A stretch of DNA of 64,000 bases from positions 318,113-382,112 of the forward strand of contig NZ_LMUM01000037.1 of the NCBI RefSeq assembly GCF_009765985.1, given 5' to 3'. Shown one piece after another: positions 26,279 through 34,228 of the stretch (positions are counted from its first letter, which is position 1; the number at the start of each line of letters is the position of its first letter). Both the position numbers and the translations under genes were made by a program. This stretch comes from Acidobacterium sp. S8. Its GTDB lineage: Bacteria > Acidobacteriota > Terriglobia > Terriglobales > Acidobacteriaceae. Below the pieces are notes generated by a model, which saw only the letters and a list, made by a program, of their open reading frames with translations, had not been told where the DNA came from and made no database searches.

Positions 26279-27202
26279 CTATGGCTTCAGATGCAAGCCC
26301 TCAAGAAAGTCACCCAGGGCCTTTTGATACTTTTCCTGTTCCGTCGGCGCGATTTCCAAAAACTGCTTTGGGTCGCTGGCACTCTTGTACGCAGTCGCCG
26401 TAGGCATGCTATCACCGGCTGTCAGAAAAAGTTTTGGGGTCTGGAGGTGCTGCAAGACCGAGGCAATGTCGAAGCGGTCGCCGGTCAGCAGGCGCACGGG
26501 AAGAATCCTGGAGCGGGCGTCGGCTGAGAGGATGGTGAGGGCATCGGGGCTGACTTGGTCGAGGATAATTCCAGGAATTTCAGGATGGAGGGCTGCCGTA
26601 GATGCTGCGATCGAGGCGCCCAGACCTGATCCGTAGAGCAGGATGGAATGGGGAGGCAGGTGGCGGGTGCCACTCAGGTAGGACATGGCGGCGTCGGCAT
26701 CCTGGTTCAGGGACGACTCCGAAGGGTGCAGATTGGCGCTCTTGCCGAATCCGCGATAATCGAAGGCAAAAAGATTGATTCCGAGGCCGTGAAGCGTCTC
26801 GAGTTGAGCGACCGTATCGGAAAGCGATCCTTGTCCGTCGTGCAGCAGGAGAATCGTGCTGCCGGGATAAGGTGCGCCAGGAGCGGCCGGAATCCACCAG
26901 CCCGTAAGCTGCGGCTGGCCGGTCTCGGTGTAGTCGAAGTGGATCTCCTGATATGAGACTTTCGGGGTGACATTGACTGTGCTGGACGGATGAAAGATGA
27001 GCTGCCAGCTTCCCTGGTAAAAGAGAAGGCAAAGCGTGGCATAGGCACACACCGCACCCAGAGCAATTACTCCGGCAAGAGCCGAGAGCAGCCATTTGCC
27101 GCTGACAAGCGGCTGTTGCGGGCGCAGCGGATCGTTCCATCCAGTTGCGCGGGCCTGTTTTGCGGTTTGTTTTGGAGTCTTTTCGGGAGATTTTTTCGGC
27201 AC
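26279..27202 (-). CDS. Membrane-anchored alpha/beta hydrolase-fold protein lacking the catalytic serine
   Basis: A 307-residue protein with one N-terminal helix (WLLSALAGVIALGAVCAYATLCLLF) and a hydrolase core resembling the BEM46/ABHD13 type: LLLHDGQGSLSD, LFAFDYRGFGKS (149-156). The nucleophile elbow reads LLYGSGLGAS, so the canonical G-x-S-x-G becomes G-S-G-L-G with glycine at the serine position (residue 193). The usual late histidine is also missing (LEIAPTEQEKY). It is thus probably a non-catalytic member, unless a different residue acts. It follows a zinc-ribbon gene by 6 bases, so the two form an operon. The hydrophobic anchor suggests the domain faces the periplasm. Confidence 0.75.
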   Translation of the reverse strand: MPKKSPEKTPKQTAKQARATGWNDPLRPQQPLVSGKWLLSALAGVIALGAVCAYATLCLLFYQGSWQLIFHPSSTVNVTPKVSYQEIHFDYTETGQPQLTGWWIPAAPGAPYPGSTILLLHDGQGSLSDTVAQLETLHGLGINLFAFDYRGFGKSANLHPSESSLNQDADAAMSYLSGTRHLPPHSILLYGSGLGASIAASTAALHPEIPGIILDQVSPDALTILSADARSRILPVRLLTGDRFDIASVLQHLQTPKLFLTAGDSMPTATAYKSASDPKQFLEIAPTEQEKYQKALGDFLEGLHLKP

Positions 27203-27208
27203 TGCAGG

Positions 27209-27379
27209 CTATCCAAAGGCGAGTTCGTCGGCGGATTCGAGCGGCGTTCCACAAATGCGGCAGATGACAGCGGAGCAATCGCCGCAGACCAGCGGATCGG
27301 CTACTTCGCGAGCACAAACAGGACACCACAGGCGAACGTCTTTGGCTGCGGGTGGATTCGGAGGCTGCTCTTCGTGCAT
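27209..27379 (-). CDS. Small zinc-ribbon protein
   Basis: A 56-residue protein beginning MHEEQPPNPPAAKDVRLWC. It has six cysteines as three CxxC pairs (CPVC, CGDC, CRIC), typical of a rubredoxin-like or zinc-ribbon fold. It ends 6 bases before the start of the hydrolase-like gene, so they are co-transcribed. Together the pair may form a protein complex, but that is inferred only from position. The longer frame up to 27682 overlaps the Rieske gene and is not used. Confidence 0.65.
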   Translation of the reverse strand: MHEEQPPNPPAAKDVRLWCPVCAREVADPLVCGDCSAVICRICGTPLESADELAFG

Positions 27380-27442
27380 TCTGAAGATGAGCGTAGCACG
27401 ATGGCGATAGCGAGCGCGCGACCATAGGAGTGAAGGTGACGA

Positions 27443-27754
27443 ATGCCCGAATTTGTGAGGATTTGCGCGAAGACTGATTTGCCGCCGTCGGGCGAGGCGC
27501 GTGAAATGACCGTGGATGGAAAAATGCTTTGTGTGGCCAATGAGGATGGAGTGATCTCCGCAACCGACAACGTATGCCCGCATCGCGGCGGTCCGTTGGG
27601 GCAGGGAATGGTGGAAGGCGGCAAGATCATCTGCCCATGGCACGCGTGGGCCTTCGATTTGAAAACCGGCTCGGCGGCGCATACTCAGATGGCGAAAGTT
27701 GCTGTTTACGAAGTGCAGGTTGCGGGTGAGGATGTGCTCGTGCGGATTGGATGA
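27443..27754 (+). CDS. Rieske-type [2Fe-2S] ferredoxin
   Basis: A 103-residue stand-alone Rieske domain with the two cluster-binding motifs CPHRGG and CPWHAW (C-x-H-x15-18-C-x2-H), giving two Cys and two His ligands. It is like the NirD or ring-hydroxylating-dioxygenase ferredoxin type, which carries electrons to an oxygenase or reductase. No oxygenase or reductase lies beside it, so its partner is unknown. It is divergent from the zinc-ribbon/hydrolase operon with only 63 bases between the starts. Confidence 0.9.
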   Translation: MPEFVRICAKTDLPPSGEAREMTVDGKMLCVANEDGVISATDNVCPHRGGPLGQGMVEGGKIICPWHAWAFDLKTGSAAHTQMAKVAVYEVQVAGEDVLVRIG

Positions 27755-27785
27755 AAGACGGAGTGACAGGAACGCTGCTGTAGGG

Positions 27786-28079
27786 TTAGGCCGCCGCTGT
27801 GACTCTCTGCTTTACCTGACCGATCGTCTTGTCCCTGGCAGCCTCGGCGAGATCAAAACGATTCTGCAGGTTGAGCCAAAACTGCGCCGAAATCCCAAAA
27901 TATTTTCCCAATCGCAAGGCGGTATTGGCCGAAATGGACCGCTTCGACCTCACAATATCATTGATGCGCGGGGCTGGAACGTTGAGCTCCTTGGCTAGAC
28001 GGTAAGCTGTCAATCCCGCTGGTTCCATGAACTCATGCAGGAGAATTTCGCCTGGATGAACTGCGAATGTCTTAATCAT
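27786..28079 (-). CDS. higA: HigA family antitoxin (XRE-type)
   Basis: A 97-residue DNA-binding antitoxin. The sequence VHPGEILLHEFMEPAGLTAYRLAKELNVPAPRINDIVRSKRSIS with TALRLGKYFGISAQFWLNLQ is the classic HigA signature. It binds and neutralises HigB and represses the operon. The gene lies downstream of higB, the usual order for the higBA group, separated by 44 bases. Confidence 0.92.
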   Translation of the reverse strand: MIKTFAVHPGEILLHEFMEPAGLTAYRLAKELNVPAPRINDIVRSKRSISANTALRLGKYFGISAQFWLNLQNRFDLAEAARDKTIGQVKQRVTAAA

Positions 28080-28123
28080 TTGATAATCTCCACGGGATAA
28101 AATCCACTACAGCCGATATTGCT

Positions 28124-28402
28124 TTAGTGATAGTCAACTATCTCTACAGCATGTGCATTGTTGTCTTTCCACACAAAGCAAATGCGATGTTGATCATTGA
28201 TGCGGATCGAATGCTGCCCTTCGCGGTTGCCTTTCAACTTTTCCAGCATATTGCCGGGAGGAACACGAAGTTCCTGCAACTCATTTGCCGCATCCAAAAT
28301 TGCAAGCTTTCTGTTGGCTGTGGCGCGGATAGCTGAGAATTTTCGGCTCTTGCCCGTCATCCACAACACTTCAGTTTCTTGATCCTTGCAATCAACGATC
28401 AT
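28124..28402 (-). CDS. higB: HigB/RelE-family toxin (mRNA interferase)
   Basis: A 92-residue RelE-type toxin: AILDAANELQELRVPPGNMLEKLKG, then SIRINDQHRICFVWKDNNAHAVEIVDYH, which match HigB closely, including the conserved R-I-N-D-Q-x-R-I-C-F strand and C-terminal VEIVDYH. In known members it cuts mRNA at the ribosome during translation. It is the upstream gene of the pair and is preceded by a large inverted repeat (28417-28459), probably the HigA operator. Both genes are complete, so this toxin-antitoxin locus should be functional. Confidence 0.9.
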   Translation of the reverse strand: MIVDCKDQETEVLWMTGKSRKFSAIRATANRKLAILDAANELQELRVPPGNMLEKLKGNREGQHSIRINDQHRICFVWKDNNAHAVEIVDYH

Positions 28403-28416
28403 CCCCTAAAATAATA

Positions 28417-28459
28417 ACGTCTATCGTTAATAACGTAAAACATTATTAACGATAGACGT
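28417..28459. promoter_or_regulatory. 17-bp inverted repeat upstream of higBA, probable operator
   Basis: The 17-base arms ACGTCTATCGTTAATAA and TTATTAACGATAGACGT are perfect reverse complements separated by 9 bases. An inner odd palindrome (CGTTA-A-TAACG, 28425-28435) also occurs. The element lies 15 bases upstream of the higB start. Its position and size suit a HigA dimer binding site on the promoter; in RNA it could also form a long 5'-leader hairpin. Confidence 0.65.
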
Positions 28460-28479
28460 ACCTAATTTGTAGGTTGGAG

Positions 28480-30015
28480 CTAATCCAGGCCCGGTTGAGA
28501 GGTGAATGTCGAAGCCGGCAATCCTTCCTTGTTGAAGAGATTGGCGTCGGTCCAGCTGGCCCAGCCGTAGCGGACAGCCGCAGGATGAGCGACGCCCTGT
28601 GCCTCGATTAGCACGCTTGAGCCGTCAATCTTTGCCTTTGCGGGCAAGAATTTGCCGTCCGACCCAGCGATTTCAAAGCCATCGAGTTGTCCGCCGTGGG
28701 CTGCCAGACCATCTTTGGCATGGTCGAACCAGACACGCATGGCATTTCCTTCGACAGTCGCCGTGCGATAGAGTGGGCCGGAGAATTCCAACTGCGGTTC
28801 GCCATAGGTTAGTGCGCGAGCGGCCAAGGCGAGGCGGCCGCCTACAGTCTGCTTGTCCGGCGGGTGGACATTGTCCTTGTCACCGACGTCAAGGGTCACC
28901 GCCATGGCGGTATCGGTTTCAGAAAGCGTACGCCGTTGCGCGTCGCGGACTGCTCCCCAATTCTCATTGGGCGAGGAAAAATTGGAGATCTGCACATAGA
29001 GGAAGGGGAAGTTTCCCTCACCCCATTGCTTGCGCCAATCCTGGATCATGGCGCGAAAAAATCGCGCATACATAGGAGCGCGCTCGGGATCGCTGTTAGT
29101 TTCACCCTGATACCAGATCGCTCCTTTGATGGTGTAGGGAACCAAGGGCGCGATCATGCCGTTGTAGAGGCTGGCGGGCTCCCATGACAGGCCGTCAGGA
29201 TGCCAGGAGTGCTTCGGTTTCGGCTGCCCGGCCTTTGCCGCCGCATCGTCTTCGCGCTTGTCACGGGCTATTTCGAGATCCCGGTCACTCAGCTCATCGG
29301 TGAAGATTGACCATGAGCGGTAGATCGGCATCAGGCCGGCATCGGAGCCGATGCGGTCCAGGCTGATCCATGAATCGACGGGCGTTCCGCCCCAGGTGGA
29401 ATCGATGAGTCCGATTGGGACGTGCTCGCGGGAATTGATTTCCCGCCCGAAGAAGTAAGCAACTGCAGAGAAATCCGCAGCCGTTTGCGGCGTGCAGGTA
29501 GTCCAGGTTGAATTGATGTCACTGACAGGGAAGTACGAGCTCTTCTTCTCAATGCGCAGCAGGCGGACGGTGGGCAGATTGGCCTGGGCAATCTCCTGTG
29601 CGCCATTCTTGAGGACCGCGCTATTGGGAAAGCCGCTGAGGGGCATTTCCATATTGGATTGACCGGAGGCCACCCACACATCGCCGATAAGAATGTCGGA
29701 GAGGGTGACGGCCGCTGCGGAATCGCCGCTGCCTTGCGCGGTCAGCGTATAGGGGCCGCCTGCCTGCTCGGGCGCGAGCCACAGGCTCCATTTGCCCAGA
29801 TCAGTGGCAGTGGCGGTGCGCGTTTGATCGTGGAAGCGGACGGTGATCGTCTCGCCGGGATCAGACCATCCCCAGATATGAATGGGAGCATTGCGCTGCA
29901 GAACGGCATGGCTGCTCAAAACGTTGGGAAGTCTCACTTCCGCGTTGACGGCGACGGAAAACAAAAGGACAAACACAGGAAAAAGAGAGGTGCAGAGTCT
30001 TTTATGAATTTTCAT
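28480..30015 (-). CDS. Sialate O-acetylesterase (SGNH-hydrolase type)
   Basis: A 511-residue secreted enzyme. A signal peptide (LFPVFVLLFSVAVNA) is followed by an N-terminal beta-sandwich and the SGNH domain: nucleophile in WVASGQSNMEMP (Ser120), the WYQGETN block, and the catalytic D/H in VGDKDNVHPPDK. These motifs match the sialate 9-O-acetylesterase group that removes acetyl groups from sialic acid or plant glycans. In Acidobacteria such genes commonly act in polysaccharide breakdown. It is separated from the NUDIX gene by 65 bases on the same strand and ends next to higBA. Confidence 0.9.
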   Translation of the reverse strand: MKIHKRLCTSLFPVFVLLFSVAVNAEVRLPNVLSSHAVLQRNAPIHIWGWSDPGETITVRFHDQTRTATATDLGKWSLWLAPEQAGGPYTLTAQGSGDSAAAVTLSDILIGDVWVASGQSNMEMPLSGFPNSAVLKNGAQEIAQANLPTVRLLRIEKKSSYFPVSDINSTWTTCTPQTAADFSAVAYFFGREINSREHVPIGLIDSTWGGTPVDSWISLDRIGSDAGLMPIYRSWSIFTDELSDRDLEIARDKREDDAAAKAGQPKPKHSWHPDGLSWEPASLYNGMIAPLVPYTIKGAIWYQGETNSDPERAPMYARFFRAMIQDWRKQWGEGNFPFLYVQISNFSSPNENWGAVRDAQRRTLSETDTAMAVTLDVGDKDNVHPPDKQTVGGRLALAARALTYGEPQLEFSGPLYRTATVEGNAMRVWFDHAKDGLAAHGGQLDGFEIAGSDGKFLPAKAKIDGSSVLIEAQGVAHPAAVRYGWASWTDANLFNKEGLPASTFTSQPGLD

Positions 30016-30080
30016 GGGTGCAAACGCCTGTTTGGATATGGCGTGATAACCATAACATTCGAAGGCTCATTCGGAAGAGG

Positions 30081-30524
30081 TCAGAGCAGTTTGCCTGCGG
30101 CCAAGTCGCGGACTAATCCACGGTCAGCAGCGACGAAATCATAGGTGGGCAGATCGCTGAGACTGCACCAGCGGATATCGTTAAAAATGTGATTGGTGAT
30201 TTTACCTTCGAAGCGGTGAACTGCAAAGAATTGCAGATCGACCGAGCCCCCGTTACGGTATGCGTGCCTGATATGGGCGATGCGCGTGCCGACTGTGGCG
30301 GTGACTCCTAACTCTTCTTCCAGTTCGCGAACGAGGGCTTGTTCTGCGCTTTCGCCCGGTTCCATTTTGCCGCCGGGAAACTCCCATTTCAGCGCCATGG
30401 CCTGGTCAGCACGCCGCTGGCATATGAGCACCTCGCCGTTACGGAGAATGAGCCCCGCGGCGACGTAGCGCACGGATTTTACGTCCGTGCCTGTCTTAGA
30501 TGAATCAATATCTTCCACGCTCAC
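30081..30524 (-). CDS. NUDIX hydrolase (MutT-like)
   Basis: A 147-residue nucleotide pyrophosphohydrolase. The NUDIX box is GKMEPGE-SAEQALV-RELEEELGV, matching G-x5-E-x7-R-E-U-x-E-E-x-G-U fully. The N-terminus (VRYVAAGLILRNGEVLICQRR) resembles 8-oxo-dGTPase MutT or CTP pyrophosphohydrolase; the substrate cannot be told from sequence. It ends an operon of HAD phosphatase, BtuF-like protein and NUDIX, with a 6-base gap from the gene at 30531. Confidence 0.88.
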   Translation of the reverse strand: MSVEDIDSSKTGTDVKSVRYVAAGLILRNGEVLICQRRADQAMALKWEFPGGKMEPGESAEQALVRELEEELGVTATVGTRIAHIRHAYRNGGSVDLQFFAVHRFEGKITNHIFNDIRWCSLSDLPTYDFVAADRGLVRDLAAGKLL

Positions 30525-30530
30525 ATTAGT

Positions 30531-31343
30531 TTAGACGGTCTTCGCCTCAAAATTGATGCAGCGCATTTGCTGGCTTAAAGTAACACCATAAATTTCGGGA
30601 CGAATCGTGGATGCCAGCAACCGCAGTCCCTCCACCAGCGTAGGGGCGGGCGTATTCAGCAACTCCTCGCTGATGCAGAATACCCGGCTTTCGCGGACGG
30701 CGAGGAGATCTCGCCAACCGCGTTTTTCCACAATCCGTTCGAGCGGCACGCGCATGCCGGCGCCGCACCAGGCCATGATCATGACGTCAGGATTGGCTTC
30801 TGCGACTGTTTTTGCGTTTGTCACCGCTCCTGGAGCGCCGACAAATTCGCCACCAGCCGCCTCAACCAGTTCCTTGACCCAGAGTTGTGAATGGATGAGC
30901 GGCTTGCCCCATTCTTCGCAGTAAACGAGGGGACGCGGCTTTGCGGTCGCGCTGCGGCGAGCTGTGTCGACAATGGCCGCCTGCATGGAGGCAGCTTTTC
31001 TCTCACCGGCCTCGCGCGCATTGACGGCTGCGGCGATGAGCCGAATGTCACTGTAAATATCTGTAAGTGAGTGCGGGGCAAGGGCCAGTACCGGAAACCC
31101 GGCTTTGAGGATGGCTTCCAGTGATTCGTGCCGGTAAGGTACCGAAGCAATGACGAGGTCAGGCTTGAGCGCGGTCAGCTCATCCGTGGTCGTCGTCCAC
31201 GCATCGTGTACCAGGGTGAGGCTACGGCTGCGAAGCTCCGGGACCGCTTCGAGGCAAAAGCGTGTACAGGCAACCAGCGTGTCCAGACGCCCCAGATGCT
31301 TGAGTATGACGGAGACGCTGGGCTGCAGAGAAACGATACGCAT
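30531..31343 (-). CDS. Periplasmic-binding-protein-like (BtuF/cobalamin-type) protein without signal peptide
   Basis: A 270-residue protein of the helical-backbone metal-receptor class (PF01497): MRIVSLQPSVSVILKHLGRLDTLVACTRFC, VIASVPYRHESLEAILKAGF, then ANPDVMIMAWCGAGMR, and ESRVFCISEELLNTPAP. Unlike true BtuF or FhuD it starts directly at the first beta strand and has no signal peptide or lipobox, so it is predicted cytosolic. Such forms are annotated as cobalamin-binding proteins but their role is unsettled. It lies between a HAD phosphatase (14-base gap) and a NUDIX hydrolase (6-base gap), which hints at a common housekeeping or salvage pathway. Confidence 0.75.
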   Translation of the reverse strand: MRIVSLQPSVSVILKHLGRLDTLVACTRFCLEAVPELRSRSLTLVHDAWTTTTDELTALKPDLVIASVPYRHESLEAILKAGFPVLALAPHSLTDIYSDIRLIAAAVNAREAGERKAASMQAAIVDTARRSATAKPRPLVYCEEWGKPLIHSQLWVKELVEAAGGEFVGAPGAVTNAKTVAEANPDVMIMAWCGAGMRVPLERIVEKRGWRDLLAVRESRVFCISEELLNTPAPTLVEGLRLLASTIRPEIYGVTLSQQMRCINFEAKTV

Positions 31344-31357
31344 AGGCGGGATCTAGG

Positions 31358-32095
31358 TTAAACTTTGCTGTCCTTCATGACAGATGCAGGATAAAACACT
31401 GTCCAGCCGTTGTCTGCTGCGTTTTGCAAGAGTGCGGGGGTGGGATTGACTGGAAAGGCATGCTTCGCGATTTTGAGCATGGCTTCATCGTGGATTGAGT
31501 TGCCGAAGACGCAATCAGGATTTGCCACGCCGGAACGGATAAGCGCCTCTGCCTTGGCTTCATCGGTAGGCACGCCCACCAGTTCGCTGGTGATAAGCCC
31601 ATTGGTGACTCGCACCTCGGCAGCCAACACATGGGACGCTGGAATGCCGAAGCGCTTGACGCCTTCTTCAATGACCCAGTTGTTGGTGGAGCTTACAGCC
31701 CAAAGCTCGGTCCCATTGGCTCGCAAATCGGCAATCAGCTCGCGCAATTCGGGAAAGATATTCGCTTCGATGTGGGTGCGGAAGTAGGTTGCGGCGGCCC
31801 GGCGCATCTCCTCTTCGCGGAGATCGGCATACATTTGAACCATCTCGCCGCACATTTCGACTTCGGAGACTTTTCCCGCGAGATAAGCACGGTACTGCGA
31901 GTCGACCCAGTCGGCGGTGTTGCGCGAGACGAGGCCGGTTTCAATCGACCACACCATGAAGCCGTATCCGGCGTCGCCGCTCCAGAGGGTGCCGTCGCAG
32001 TCAAAAACGGCGATCTGGGGTTTGGTAGCCAGCACCGCCTGGTGAAACTCTTCTCGTGTGTAGTGTTCGGCGGGCGCGGTATGTAGCATTGTCAC
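31358..32095 (-). CDS. HAD superfamily phosphatase (SerB-like, HAD-IB)
   Basis: A 245-residue cytosolic phosphatase. The four HAD motifs are present: DCDGTLW (nucleophile Asp in QIAVFDCDGT), the SSTNNW motif II serine, a lysine in DEAKAEAL, and GNSIHDEAML as motif IV. The cap is a short helical module. The phosphoserine-phosphatase-like layout suggests a small phospho-metabolite substrate. It is the first gene of a three-gene minus-strand operon. ATG 32095 is used; ATG 32089 (MLHTAPAEHY) is equally good. Confidence 0.85.
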   Translation of the reverse strand: MTMLHTAPAEHYTREEFHQAVLATKPQIAVFDCDGTLWSGDAGYGFMVWSIETGLVSRNTADWVDSQYRAYLAGKVSEVEMCGEMVQMYADLREEEMRRAAATYFRTHIEANIFPELRELIADLRANGTELWAVSSTNNWVIEEGVKRFGIPASHVLAAEVRVTNGLITSELVGVPTDEAKAEALIRSGVANPDCVFGNSIHDEAMLKIAKHAFPVNPTPALLQNAADNGWTVFYPASVMKDSKV

Positions 32096-32229
32096 AAAAG
32101 TTCCTCACCCCTTATTGTGAGCGATGGCGACGGATTTTGCACGATGCGGATTGTGAAGCGTTGGTGAACTTGGTTCGGGAAGCCTCTTACTGTGTACTGG
32201 ATGCACAATCTGCCGCAGATAATCAAAGT

Positions 32230-33150
32230 GTGGACGCCAATCGCAATACTGAGCTAATCCGCGAGTATCTGGCGTATCTGCGCGTGGAAAAGGGTCTGCG
32301 GCCGCTCACGTGCGAGGCTTACGAGCGCGATCTGCTGCAGTTCTCAGAATATCTGGAGCGGGAAAACATTCTGCCGATGGTAGCGCGGCAACGGGAAATC
32401 GCGGGATTCCTCGAACATCTGCGTACGCATGCGGTCGAATCGCGGTCGATGGCGAGGAAGCTTTCGTGCCTGCGCGGGTTTTACAAATGGCTGCTGTTGG
32501 ACAAACGTATTCATCATGATCCGACGATGAATCTGGAATCGCCGGATGCCTGGAAGGTGCTGCCGAAGTCGCTTGCTCCCGCCGAAGTGAACTCGATGCT
32601 GGAACGTGCCGCTGTTGCCGCTGATCATCCTGAAGCTGATGCGATTGCGCTTCGTGATCGCGCGATTCTGGAATTGCTTTATGCGGGTGGCCTGCGCGTT
32701 TCGGAGTTGACCGGATTGTGCGTGGCGGATCTCTCGCTCGATGCGGGCCGCGTACTGGTGCGAGGCAAAGGAGACAAGGAGCGCATAGTGCCGCTGGGGG
32801 CGCTGTGTATCAAGGCTCTGGAAGAATACCTCGAGCGCGGAAGGCAGGCGTTGGCGGGCAATGCCCGCGGCGTGAATCAGCTTTTTCTTTCTACACGCGG
32901 CAAGCCGCTCTCGCGCGAATGGATATGGCGGCTGGTGAAATCGAGCGATAGCCATGCGAGTCCGCATAAGTTAAGGCACAGCTGCGCGACACACATGGTG
33001 GAGCACGGCGCCGATCTGCGTACGGTGCAGACATTTCTCGGCCATGCGGATATAGCGACGACGCAGGTTTATACGCACCTTGCGCTGGGGCGCCTCAAGG
33101 CTGTGCATCGCATGCATCATCCGCGTGCGAAGCGGGTTGAGGATCGATGA
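32230..33150 (+). CDS. xerD: Tyrosine recombinase, XerD-like
   Basis: A ~306-residue site-specific recombinase that resolves chromosome dimers at dif, working with XerC. The SAM-like core ([29 protein letters not shown]) fits the E. coli XerD start. All catalytic residues are visible: R in [11 protein letters not shown] in [21 protein letters not shown], and the [13 protein letters not shown] histidine/tyrosine. The frame is open from 32056, but those early codons overlap the divergent HAD gene; GTG 32230 gives the length best matching the family, and GTG 32164 is an alternative. No clear ribosome site helps to choose. The second recombinase follows in tandem. Confidence 0.87.
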   Translation: MDANRNTELIREYLAYLRVEKGLRPLTCEAYERDLLQFSEYLERENILPMVARQREIAGFLEHLRTHAVESRSMARKLSCLRGFYKWLLLDKRIHHDPTMNLESPDAWKVLPKSLAPAEVNSMLERAAVAADHPEADAIALRDRAILELLYAGGLRVSELTGLCVADLSLDAGRVLVRGKGDKERIVPLGALCIKALEEYLERGRQALAGNARGVNQLFLSTRGKPLSREWIWRLVKSSDSHASPHKLRHSCATHMVEHGADLRTVQTFLGHADIATTQVYTHLALGRLKAVHRMHHPRAKRVEDR

Positions 33151-33167
33151 TGGCGCAATTCTGGAAT

Positions 33168-33200
33168 CCCACCCTTTCGCAAAGTGCGCGAAAGGATGGG
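33168..33200. repeat. REP-like hairpin between the two recombinase genes
   Basis: The 13-base arms CCCACCCTTTCGC and GCGAAAGGATGGG are reverse complements apart from one mismatch, with a 7-base loop, and are followed by GGCACCCGGG. The right arm's complement recurs once as a lone half at 23249-23261 (CCCATCCTTTCGC). The layout is that of small repeated palindromes seen dispersed in acidobacterial genomes. Confidence 0.5.
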
Positions 33201-33233
33201 GCACCCGGGCCTGAGCTCTCTAAGGGAGATGCG

Positions 33234-34169
33234 ATGAGCGGGAAACCGAGACCGAAGATCGTCATGCTGACCGATGAATATCTTGCGGTGCTTGCGAACG
33301 AGCGTGGATCGTCTCCGCATACTCTGCGGGCCTATGCGCGGGAGCTGCACAGCTTTGTTGCGTATCTTGTGGAAACCTTCGGTGCTGGCTTTGAGATCAA
33401 GCGCATCGAGCATAAGCATGTCCGCGCTTATATGGCGACGCTCTACGATAAGGGATTATCCAAGGCGTCGTCTGCGAGGGCGCTTGCTGCCATACGATCA
33501 TGGTTCAAGTGGCTGGCCAAGAGCGGACATGTCGAGCAAAGTCCTGCGGCGCTGGTTGCGACTCCCAAGCTGCCGAAGCATCTGCCGCGTGTTCCTACCA
33601 TCGAGCAGATGAATCGTGCGGTCGATGGGGTAAGCGAAGACTTTGCAGCGTGGCCGGAGCGGGATCGCCTGATCTTCGAGCTGCTATATGGCTGCGGCAT
33701 CCGCAATGCCGAGCTGGTCGGAATCGACTTGAAAGACATTCATTGGGCGAACGACGCGATTCTGGTGCGTGGCAAAGGCCGCAAGGAACGGTATGTTCCG
33801 CTGGGCGATGCGGCGGCACAGGCGTTGCGCGCGTATCTCCCACAACGCGAAGGCCGTCTGCAAGCGGCAAATAAGCAGGCTGAGGCTTTGCTGCTGAATG
33901 CAAAGCTGCGCGGCAATGGACGGCTGACCACACGCAGCGTAGGCCGCATCGTAAAGGCTCTGGCGATTGCAAATGGGCTGCCGGCGGAGGTGCATCCGCA
34001 TACGCTCCGCCACGCCTTCGGCACTCACATGCTGGAAGAAGGTGCAGATTTACGAGCCATTCAGGAATTGCTTGGCCACGAGCGACTGTCGACTACGCAG
34101 CGTTATACTCAGCTGACCGTTGGCCAGGTGGCCGAGGTTTACGATCGCACCCACCCGCGAGCGAAGTAA
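33234..34169 (+). CDS. xerC: Tyrosine recombinase, XerC-like
   Basis: A 311-residue recombinase in tandem with the gene above. I prefer ATG 33234 ([17 protein letters not shown]) because AAGGGAG sits 7 bases before it; the frame is open from 33147, where ATGA would overlap the previous stop, but that stretch includes the REP-like hairpin. Catalytic residues: R in [12 protein letters not shown] in [20 protein letters not shown], and [14 protein letters not shown]. XerC and XerD are usually encoded apart, so a tandem pair is noteworthy. It ends 60 bases before the GH92 start. Confidence 0.87.
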   Translation: MSGKPRPKIVMLTDEYLAVLANERGSSPHTLRAYARELHSFVAYLVETFGAGFEIKRIEHKHVRAYMATLYDKGLSKASSARALAAIRSWFKWLAKSGHVEQSPAALVATPKLPKHLPRVPTIEQMNRAVDGVSEDFAAWPERDRLIFELLYGCGIRNAELVGIDLKDIHWANDAILVRGKGRKERYVPLGDAAAQALRAYLPQREGRLQAANKQAEALLLNAKLRGNGRLTTRSVGRIVKALAIANGLPAEVHPHTLRHAFGTHMLEEGADLRAIQELLGHERLSTTQRYTQLTVGQVAEVYDRTHPRAK

Positions 34170-34228
34170 TTTTCTGCACAATCTGTATCCTGTTGATACT
34201 GTCCAAACGAACGGAGTATCCAGCCAGG

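Noticed and set aside
26268-26282. GCGGGTTCGAGTCT resembles a tRNA T-loop
   Set aside because: The flanking bases do not form a T-stem and no acceptor, D or anticodon arms are nearby.
33147-33233. N-terminal extension of the second recombinase from ATG 33147
   Set aside because: The stretch contains a REP-like hairpin and lies upstream of a better start (33234) with a strong ribosome site.
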